Below, piece by piece: positions 45,407 to 50,633 of a stretch of DNA of 50,633 bases. Source of the DNA: a virus; IMG/VR virus record IMGVR_UViG_3300042563_002243, positions 1-50,633 of that record. One strand, given 5' to 3'. The notes under the pieces were generated by a model. The model saw nothing but the letters and a program-made list of their open reading frames with translations, was not told the origin of the DNA and made no database searches. The position numbers and the translations under genes are program-made. Within the stretch, counting starts at the first letter, position 1; each line of letters begins with the position of its first letter.

Positions 45407-46309
45407 ATGAGAAAAATAATCGCGACTCTATTGGTCGCACTGACCTTTTCGGCCCATTCGGCTGAGTATGAATTTGTTATCGCCAATCCACCAGGCAGTG
45501 CTGCCGACACTGTGGGTCGCACTATTGCTGAAGAATACCATCGCCAAACTGGTAATTCCTTGATTTTGGAATATGCACCTGGTGCTGATCACGTAATCGC
45601 AGCCACTAAATTTAAAACCAAAAAATTGGCAGTGAGCTTGGGATCCACCACCATGCACGTCTTCAATCATGTGTATCGTGACAGTATCCCGTATGCAGAT
45701 TCTGATTTCAATATTGTGGGATTTTTGGGTTGGATACCAGCAGTATGGTACACCGCAGCAGACAGTCCGTATAACACCATGCAAGACATTCTGGATTCCA
45801 TGGCCAGTAATAAAAATGTTTTTGTAGGTGTTGATGCATTTGCTGTAGAAGTCAATGTCACCAGTCTGGTCAAGAACAATCCCCATGGCAAACAAATCAA
45901 CATCATCAAATACAAAGGCAGTGCCCAGACATTGACTGATGTGCTGGGCAGACATGTTGATCTGGCCATTGCCAGTGTCAGTGAGTCGATTGTCAGCAAT
46001 GCTGCGGCGGGACGTATCCGCATATTGTCCACATCCAATGATCACCCCATTATGATAAATGGTCGTAGTGTGCCTACATCTGACAAGTTACTGAATGTTC
46101 CACAATTCAATGGAGGATTCATACTGGCTGTTACGCCAGGCGAGTCAGCAGAATTGCAACAATTGCGTAGAGATTTATTAAAAACCATGGCCAGCGATGC
46201 TGTTCGCAACAAGCTCAAGGCCATCAATATCGAGGTCGAGGCCGGAGACACCAGCCAGGCTCGTGAGAAGATATTACAATACCGCCAGCAATTGAGATTG
46301 TTAAAATAG
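45407..46309 (+). CDS. Periplasmic substrate-binding protein, TctC/Bug family
   Basis: 300 residues (family usually 320-330). N-terminal signal peptide MRKIIATLLVALTFSAHSA (1-19), then the mature start EYEFVIANPPGSAADTVGRT, the family glycine-rich binding loop (PGSAADTVGR replaces the usual PGGxxDxxxR). LILEYAPGADHVIAATKF corresponds to the ENRPGAGGxxG segment, IIKYKGSAQTLTDVLGRHVD to the YKGxAPAxxDLxGGxVD segment. Bug proteins bind carboxylates for tripartite tricarboxylate transporters in the periplasm. Phage-encoded copies would be an auxiliary metabolic gene. No transporter membrane genes are nearby, so it must pair with host TctAB or act otherwise. Confidence 0.82.
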   Translation: MRKIIATLLVALTFSAHSAEYEFVIANPPGSAADTVGRTIAEEYHRQTGNSLILEYAPGADHVIAATKFKTKKLAVSLGSTTMHVFNHVYRDSIPYADSDFNIVGFLGWIPAVWYTAADSPYNTMQDILDSMASNKNVFVGVDAFAVEVNVTSLVKNNPHGKQINIIKYKGSAQTLTDVLGRHVDLAIASVSESIVSNAAAGRIRILSTSNDHPIMINGRSVPTSDKLLNVPQFNGGFILAVTPGESAELQQLRRDLLKTMASDAVRNKLKAINIEVEAGDTSQAREKILQYRQQLRLLK

Positions 46310-46320
46310 AACATTGAACA

Positions 46321-47421
46321 ATGACACTTACTTGGATTAATCCTGATTATCATTATGTCGTGGACGGCATAAAGGTTGGTAGCAAGAACCAGGCATTATT
46401 GATGTCAGGTGGGGACTACAGCCGAATACATTTCTATAACATGGAACATGTCTGGGACACAGTGGATTGGGCTGAGCCCACCGAGTCATTTGACGAATTA
46501 TGTGTGGCACGGTGTCGTCAACTACGTGAGCAATATGACTATCTATGCTTGTGGTTAAGTGCAGGGTATGACAGTAATACCATACTGGCCAGTTTTATCC
46601 GTGCAGGTGTAAAGATTGATGAATTGGCATTCATGAATCGCAACTATTACACAGATCCTGAAATGCCGTTTGTTTTGGCCGCCATGGAGGATTATAAGAA
46701 AAGTCATAATCCCAACGTGCGTATACAAATTGCTGAAATTGATTATCAGTATACACAGGACTTGTATATGCAATTGAAGGAGAACTGGATATTGGAACCC
46801 ACTGATGGTAGTCTGCGATTTAGCAAGAGCATTGCCAGCTTTATTCAACGTTTCCATACCGGAATATTGCGTAATCGAGACAATTCGCCTGCCAAACGAG
46901 TAGATATCTACGGCAAGGAAAAACCCAAGCTAAACCTATATGCTGACCACTGGTATCTACAGAGCAATGATGCTGCTGTGCGTGATGTCATGGCCGCACC
47001 CATTGTGCAGTTTTACGTCAGCGGTGATATGCCTGCGTTGCACATCAAGCAATGCCATATGGCTGCTGAATATTTTGAAAGTTTGCCCGGTATCGACCAT
47101 GACATGGTGCATGATATACAAAGTATGAATCGCAGCTACTACCAATCCTGGAATTTGGCCCTGGGTAGATCAATATTAGCGTCACCGCTGAGTCGTGATG
47201 CAACCACCAAGACCTATTACACACAGCAGCCGGATAGTTGGGATGGTCGCCGAGCATTAAATCATTTTCAGGTTACTGATGATCCTGTCAACCGCTATTT
47301 CCAGGCAGGGATTGACCTAATGAAATATACCTTGCCTGAGGGCAGTAATCTACACCCTACTATACTGGGCAAACAGTGGTGCATAAGGAGATTTATTCAT
47401 GCAGAAAAAATTCCTACATAG
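46321..47421 (+). CDS. PP-loop ATP pyrophosphatase (asparagine-synthetase-like)
   Basis: 366 residues. The pyrophosphate loop appears as LWLSAGYDSNTILASFIRAG, with S80-A-G-Y-D-S85 matching SGGxDS (one Gly replaced by Ala). The rest lacks an N-terminal glutaminase domain, so it resembles the synthetase half only. Such enzymes adenylate a substrate, then transfer N or S. Similar proteins occur in marine T4-like phages. Substrate unknown; protein or nucleic acid thiolation and amidation are options. ATG 11 nt after the TctC-like gene stop, so likely one transcript. Confidence 0.72.
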   Translation: MTLTWINPDYHYVVDGIKVGSKNQALLMSGGDYSRIHFYNMEHVWDTVDWAEPTESFDELCVARCRQLREQYDYLCLWLSAGYDSNTILASFIRAGVKIDELAFMNRNYYTDPEMPFVLAAMEDYKKSHNPNVRIQIAEIDYQYTQDLYMQLKENWILEPTDGSLRFSKSIASFIQRFHTGILRNRDNSPAKRVDIYGKEKPKLNLYADHWYLQSNDAAVRDVMAAPIVQFYVSGDMPALHIKQCHMAAEYFESLPGIDHDMVHDIQSMNRSYYQSWNLALGRSILASPLSRDATTKTYYTQQPDSWDGRRALNHFQVTDDPVNRYFQAGIDLMKYTLPEGSNLHPTILGKQWCIRRFIHAEKIPT

Positions 47422-47506
47422 AAACAGTATTGTGGCACAATGGTATATTGAGAAATTGCAGTCGTTCGTACTGGAAAAAGCCGGAATTGACAGTAAAATC
47501 ATTTAA
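47399..47506 (+). CDS. Small overlapping gene, 35 residues
   Basis: ATG six bases after a strong AAGGAG site; overlaps the end of the PP-loop gene by 23 nt in another frame. Peptide begins MQKKFLHRNSIVAQWYIEKL and ends in IDSKII within the promoter spacer, as the 58-residue protein at 36465 ends in VDTKII. The good ribosome site supports translation; no known family. Confidence 0.5.
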   Translation: MQKKFLHRNSIVAQWYIEKLQSFVLEKAGIDSKII

Positions 47507-47515
47507 TTGTATAAT
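47487..47515 (+). promoter_or_regulatory. Conserved-spacer sigma70 promoter, copy 4
   Basis: TTGACA (47487-47492), 17-nt spacer, TATAAT (47510-47515). Drives the metallophosphatase gene. Confidence 0.8.
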
Positions 47516-47554
47516 ACAATTTATATTAGTAAATAAAAAAATAAGGAGGCAATT

Positions 47555-48160
47555 ATGCCAGCAGTATTTCTTGTAAGTGACACACATTTTGGTCACGCTG
47601 GCGTATGTCGCTTCATGCGTAACGACGGTGAGACCAAGCTCAGACCCTGGACTGATGCAGCAGAGATGGATGAAGCCATGGTCGAGCGTTGGAATGAACG
47701 TGTGGGTAAGAACGACAAAGTGTATCACCTGGGTGATGTTGTGATCAATCGCAAGAGCCTGGGTATCATGCGGCGTCTCAATGGCGACAAAGTTCTTATC
47801 CGCGGCAACCATGACATCTTCCGTGATGATGAGTACAGACAGCACTTTCGTGAACTTCGTGCATACCATGTTCTCAACGGCATGATCCTGAGTCATATCC
47901 CGCTACACGAAGCCAGCCTGGGTCGCTTTGGGGTCAACATCCATGGTCACCTGCATGCCAATCGTGTGATGAAGGCCAAGGGCATCAATTATCCCACTGG
48001 CGAAATCATCTACAGTGAAACAGAGATTGACCCACGATATCATTGTGTATGTGTGGAGACCACAGACTTTGCACCTATCCTTTTTGAAGATGTCATCAAG
48101 CGTATTGAAGCAGAAGGTGGTGCAGTGGGATTTAAGAACGGTAACGGACCCACAATGTAA
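47555..48160 (+). CDS. Calcineurin-like metallophosphoesterase
   Basis: 201 residues. All family motifs present: D9-T-H11 (SDTHFGHAGV), G60-D61, G84-N-H-D87, H114 (SHIPLH) and H130-G-H132 followed by a third His (GHLHANR). Two metal ions are expected. Phage members act as nucleotide or polynucleotide phosphatases; the exact substrate is unknown. Strong AAGGAGG ribosome site and an early-type promoter. Length is typical of small phage members. Confidence 0.85.
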   Translation: MPAVFLVSDTHFGHAGVCRFMRNDGETKLRPWTDAAEMDEAMVERWNERVGKNDKVYHLGDVVINRKSLGIMRRLNGDKVLIRGNHDIFRDDEYRQHFRELRAYHVLNGMILSHIPLHEASLGRFGVNIHGHLHANRVMKAKGINYPTGEIIYSETEIDPRYHCVCVETTDFAPILFEDVIKRIEAEGGAVGFKNGNGPTM

Positions 48161-48163
48161 TGC

Positions 48164-48193
48164 TTGACAGCAGTGTAGCAGAAATGCTATACT
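48164..48193 (+). promoter_or_regulatory. sigma70-like promoter for RNA element K
   Basis: TTGACA (48164-48169), 18-nt spacer, TATACT (48188-48193). Predicted start about 48200, just before the left arm of element K. Confidence 0.78.
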
Positions 48194-48206
48194 GTTGTTT
48201 AGTTAG

Positions 48207-48498
48207 TTAGTATTAAAGTTTGAGCACAAGCCAGGGCAGCTTCTGTTACCTGTGGTAGATTGAGTACAGACAGCCCTGAAAGGGGATTGCATCATACCGC
48301 CGTAAAATTTTAATTTCGGATACTTCCGAGGCGGTTGGGATATTTTATAGTCTGGAAAGAGTGCGAGATTCCCGGGAGAGGAACATCTAATGCCTGATGC
48401 AGGTGTAGTGGATGTTCACCATTAGACACTATGACGATAGTGTCGTGCAAGGGTCCACGGTTGAAAAACAGATTTATGTGCTCAATCTTTAGTACTAA
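48207..48498 (+). ncRNA. Large structured RNA element K
   Basis: 292 nt closed by a 22-bp stem with one mismatch (48207-48228 with 48477-48498). Interior: CAGGGC/GCCCTG enclosing TCTGT/ACAGA and TACC-TGT-GGTA; ACCGCC/GGCGGT enclosing TCGGA-TACT-TCCGA; GAACATC/GATGTTC with TAATG in its loop pairing to CATTA outside (pseudoknot); GACACTAT-GACG-ATAGTGTC. Own promoter upstream, tRNA-Leu 12 nt downstream. No coding frame. Does not show RNase P, tmRNA or 6S signatures. Confidence 0.65.
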
Positions 48499-48510
48499 GT
48501 AATAGGTAAT

Positions 48511-48594
48511 GCCCTGGTGGTGGAATGGTAGACACGCTAGTCTTAGGAACTAGTGGAGAAATCCGTGGGAGTTCGAGTCTCCCCTGGGGTACCA
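48511..48594 (+). tRNA. tRNA-Leu(TAG)
   Basis: 84 nt class II; acceptor GCCCTGG/CTGGGGT, anticodon arm CTAGT-CTTAGGA-ACTAG, CCA encoded. Confidence 0.92.
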
Positions 48595-48605
48595 AAGTTT
48601 TAATT

Positions 48606-48693
48606 GGGTAGTTGGCTGAGAGGTCGAAGGCAGCGGCTTGCTAAGCCGTCCACCCGAAAGGGTGCATAGGTTCGAATCCTATACTACCCGCCA
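48606..48693 (+). tRNA. tRNA-Ser(GCT)
   Basis: 88 nt class II; anticodon arm CGGC-TTGCTAA-GCCG, variable arm CACCC-GAAA-GGGTG, CCA encoded. Confidence 0.93.
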
Positions 48694-48789
48694 AGTACGT
48701 GCTGTATAGTTAACGGCTAGTCTGGTCCCGGATGATATAGAAACGACGTGACAGTCGTAGGGCACTAATTTAACATAAAAGGAAATACA

Positions 48790-48978
48790 ATGACATCGCA
48801 TCAAGCAATAGTAGACGCAGTAGACGCATACACAGCAGAACAGAACAAGTTCGAATCAGGTAATAGTGCAGCAGGTACTCGCGCTCGCAAGGCTCTGGCA
48901 GAATTGGCCAAGGCCGTAAAAGCTCGTCGTACAGAAATTACCGATACCAAGAACGCACGTAAAGAAGCCAAAGCGTAA
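48790..48978 (+). CDS. Small histone H1-like protein
   Basis: 62 residues, AAAGGAA ribosome site. Ala/Lys/Arg-rich helical protein: HQAIVDAVDAYTAEQNKFES, then GTRARKALAELAKAVKARRT and a Lys-rich end. The AAGTRARKAL.ELAK pattern is one I recall from small phage and bacterial histone-like proteins annotated as Hc1/H1-like. Probably binds nucleic acid (inference). It ends 8 nt before tRNA-Asn. Confidence 0.65.
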   Translation: MTSHQAIVDAVDAYTAEQNKFESGNSAAGTRARKALAELAKAVKARRTEITDTKNARKEAKA

Positions 48979-48986
48979 AGTTTTAT

Positions 48987-49062
48987 TCCTCAGTAGCACA
49001 GCGGTAGTTGCGCTTCACTGTTAATGAAGATGTCGTACGTTCGATCCGTACCTGAGGAGCCA
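48987..49062 (+). tRNA. tRNA-Asn(GTT), copy 2
   Basis: 76 nt; acceptor TCCTCAG/CTGAGGA, anticodon arm CTTCA-CTGTTAA-TGAAG, CCA encoded. Confidence 0.92.
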
Positions 49063-49063
49063 A

Positions 49064-49125
49064 AATTCATATCATAGAGCTAAATAAAGATATTATACTT
49101 TAATAAGGACTCTATGATATGAATT
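49064..49125 (+). promoter_or_regulatory. Start-codon hairpin with internal late promoter (HNH gene)
   Basis: Perfect 16-bp inverted repeat 49064-49079 with 49110-49125. The right arm contains the HNH start codon (49119-49121). The loop holds GCTAAATA (49079-49086) and the AAGGA site (49105-49109). Read-through RNA would sequester the start; late RNA starting about 49092 lacks the left arm. Confidence 0.75.
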
Positions 49126-49559
49126 ACAAAGGCATTAAAGATCAGAAATTTAATTGTGTAAATTGTAATATAGAATTTCCGTTCAAGGGACATAGCTATA
49201 ATCATAAATTTTGTACTCTTCCTTGTTCACATGAATTTACAAAGAAAAATACAAAATCTAAAGAAGATGTTATCTATGAAACTTGGTTATCTGGACAAAA
49301 CATTGAAAAATTATCGAGGAAGCTGGTTAGAAAATTTTTAACCAAATTGTCTGGATATAAATGTAGTGTTTGTAGTATAGATTCACATATGGGAAAACCT
49401 ATAACATTATGGGTAGATCACATTGATGGAGATGCATCAAATAATACCTACACTAATTTTAGACTAATATGTCCTAATTGCGATAGTCAGTCTGACACGT
49501 TTGGTGCTAAGAATTATGGTAACGGTAGAAAATCGAAAGGTCTATCGCAGTATGGATAG
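49119..49559 (+). CDS. HNH homing-type endonuclease
   Basis: 146 residues. Three zinc-type CxxC sets: C13/C16 and C32/C36 in the N-terminus, then C82-SV-C85, the catalytic D100-H101 (WVDHIDGDASNN) with N109, and C118-PN-C121: a classic HNH beta-beta-alpha-metal arrangement. The gene is clearly richer in A+T than its neighbours, which suggests recent acquisition. It is free-standing, not in an intron as far as seen. Known analogues insert between tRNAs in T4-like phages. Expression is probably restricted to late transcripts by the hairpin described at 49064-49125. Confidence 0.85.
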   Translation: MNYKGIKDQKFNCVNCNIEFPFKGHSYNHKFCTLPCSHEFTKKNTKSKEDVIYETWLSGQNIEKLSRKLVRKFLTKLSGYKCSVCSIDSHMGKPITLWVDHIDGDASNNTYTNFRLICPNCDSQSDTFGAKNYGNGRKSKGLSQYG

Positions 49560-49566
49560 TAATATA

Positions 49567-49666
49567 GTAAGATGTTTTGATGCGGGGTAGGAAAGTTGGC
49601 AATCCGCCAGGCTCATAACCTGGAGACCACTGGTTCGAGTCCAGTCTCCGCTTCAAAACATCTTAC
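49567..49666 (+). repeat. 14-bp inverted repeat clamping tRNA-Met
   Basis: GTAAGATGTTTTGA (49567-49580) and its complement (49653-49666) directly flank the tRNA acceptor stem and continue it coaxially. Confidence 0.85.
49581..49652 (+). tRNA. tRNA-Met(CAT), copy 3, possible initiator
   Basis: 72 nt; acceptor TGCGGGG/CTCCGCT with a T1-T72 mismatch as in initiators, anticodon arm CCAGG-CTCATAA-CCTGG (not the full GGG/CCC of initiators), T-loop TTCGAGT. CCA is not encoded. Confidence 0.8.
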
Positions 49667-49678
49667 ACAAGGAATATA

Positions 49679-49921
49679 ATGTTTATTCAATTAACCAACG
49701 CAAGTCCACTACATCGCGGTAGACCATTGCTACTCAGAGCCGATATCATTTTGACGGTATATGAGGGCATTGCAGTCAGAGAAGATGGTTCAGTTGATGA
49801 CCCAGTGACTTTTATTTTCAGTCCTGATCACGGGACCTGGGAAGTAGTGGACAGTGTGGCAGACGTACTGCAAAAATTACACGCAGCAGAAGAACTTACT
49901 CTGCAAAATGCCATCATTTAA
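49679..49921 (+). CDS. Small conserved phage protein
   Basis: 80 residues, CAAGGAA ribosome site (MFIQLTNASPLHRGRPLLLR start). Beta-rich with ILTVYEGIAVREDGSVDDPV and FSPDHGTWEVVDSVADVLQK. I recall this pattern as a widespread small phage protein distantly like FlbD; function unknown. Overlaps the next gene by 14 nt. Confidence 0.6.
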   Translation: MFIQLTNASPLHRGRPLLLRADIILTVYEGIAVREDGSVDDPVTFIFSPDHGTWEVVDSVADVLQKLHAAEELTLQNAII

Positions 49922-50633
49922 TTGCCCAGCACCCTGGACCAACGGTCATTTTACCTTCAAGGAGCAGGGTATTTGTTGTGAGTATCAGCCTACACCGGGC
50001 ACCAGCCCTGTGGCTTTTCTCAATGGGCCTGTTGTCAAAGATATCAAACAAAGATTGATCAGTGGCGATATAACTGATGGATGTCTACGTTGCCAGCAAC
50101 AAGAGCAAAATGGATTCCACAGTCTCAGACAGCGATTAACTGACACAGCTATTAAATTGGATTCTAATTGGCAATTTGATGCCGATCAACCCAGTTTGCC
50201 AGATCATGTGGAAATAAGATTTGGTAATTTATGTAACTTCAAATGCCGTATGTGTGTGCCAGCATGGAGTAACCTGATTGGTCATGAAATACAACAAACT
50301 CCCAAATTGGCCAGATGGTATGGCAATGGCGATAATTATCGCCATGACGCTGATGATGAATTTGTTGATGATTTAAAACAGTTGCTACCAGGGTTCAAGA
50401 AGATATACATAACTGGAGGCGAGCCCATGGTCAGCAAACAGGCCATGGATTTTATTGATCACGCCATCAATCAAAATTATGCAGCTGGTATTGAACTGCA
50501 ATTTGCCACCAATGTTAGTGTGATAAATCCAGGGTTTTTAAAACGATTGGCTAGTTTTCGTCGGGTCTCTATCATATTAAGTATAGATGCAGTGGGCGCC
50601 ATTGCGGAATATCAACGTCACGGTACCGTTTGG
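49908..50633 (+). CDS. Radical SAM enzyme 4 (partial, cut by right edge)
   Basis: 242 codons to the window end, no stop. N-terminal cysteines C6, C23, C24, C59 and C62 (PSFNCPAPWTNG, CLRCQQQEQNG) precede the cluster C109-x3-C113-x2-C116 (CNFKCRMC), then YITGGEPMVSKQAM (GGE motif, about 170) and LSIDAVGAIAEYQRHG. It is a close organisational relative of the enzyme at 44143-45228. Start is the ATG at 49908, in overlap with the upstream small gene. Confidence 0.8.
   Translation, partial: MPSFNCPAPWTNGHFTFKEQGICCEYQPTPGTSPVAFLNGPVVKDIKQRLISGDITDGCLRCQQQEQNGFHSLRQRLTDTAIKLDSNWQFDADQPSLPDHVEIRFGNLCNFKCRMCVPAWSNLIGHEIQQTPKLARWYGNGDNYRHDADDEFVDDLKQLLPGFKKIYITGGEPMVSKQAMDFIDHAINQNYAAGIELQFATNVSVINPGFLKRLASFRRVSIILSIDAVGAIAEYQRHGTVW

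Noticed and set aside
48207-48498. tmRNA, RNase P RNA or 6S RNA
   Set aside because: No tRNA-like ends with a tag-coding frame, no conserved RNase P core motifs, and the fold is not a single long 6S-type hairpin.

Overview
This window is a segment of the genome of a large lytic, T4-like (Tevenvirinae/marine-freshwater type) myovirus. The evidence is a near-complete set of T4 morphogenesis and DNA-metabolism homologues: gp15, gp14, gp13, gp1, gp18, gp19, gp4, gp16, gp17, gp32, UvsX and UvsY. They are driven by T4-like late promoters (TATAAATA and variants such as GCTAAATA and CATAAATA). The gene content resembles cyanophage/pelagiphage-like T4 relatives. A phage copy of a TctC/Bug-type substrate-binding protein and many host-like sigma70 promoters point to a proteobacterial, possibly betaproteobacterial, aquatic host. 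The host is inference only.

Layout. 1-2598 (minus): tail/neck genes gp15 (cut by the left edge) and gp14. 2634-5835 (plus): small genes, gp13 and a dNMP kinase. 5786-6136 (minus): zinc-ribbon protein. 6199-14191: sheath, tube, a tube-like structural protein, gp4 and two 2-oxoglutarate oxygenases. 14209-22387: gp16 and gp17 separated by a block of low-complexity proteins, some with N-termini like T4 capsid-targeting sequences, then a large conserved virion-type protein. 22523-29987: gp32, UvsX, UvsY, interleaved with a radical SAM enzyme, a methyltransferase, a nucleotidyltransferase-cupin fusion and a large unknown protein.

29988-49667 is a tRNA-rich accessory region of about 20 kb. It has about 32 recognisable tRNA genes covering all twenty amino acids, small host-takeover-type genes (MazG-like, RNase H-like, an RNA polymerase omega-like protein, metallophosphatase, histone-like protein), radical SAM enzymes, a PP-loop enzyme and the TctC-like protein. 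Between the tRNAs lie long stretches of apparently non-coding DNA that fold convincingly on paper. At least twelve elements are closed by 15-22 bp stems; eight of these (37000-37185 and 41882-43514) share a related stem sequence. There are also several tRNA-like elements with abnormal or missing anticodon arms, and a pseudoknotted RNA of about 290 nt behind its own promoter (48207-48498). This RNA complex is the most likely previously undescribed system in the window.

Regulation. Two promoter classes are visible. One is a sigma70-like set, mostly TTGACA-(17 or 18)-TATAAT, of which four copies also share the spacer sequence. The other is T4-like late motifs, which fall into two groups: motif followed by a Shine-Dalgarno leader, and motif ending only 4-6 nt before the ATG, which predicts leaderless or nearly leaderless late mRNAs. 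The HNH endonuclease gene has a 16-bp hairpin over its start codon with a late promoter in the loop, the same logic as T4 I-TevI. The window ends inside a fourth radical SAM gene.
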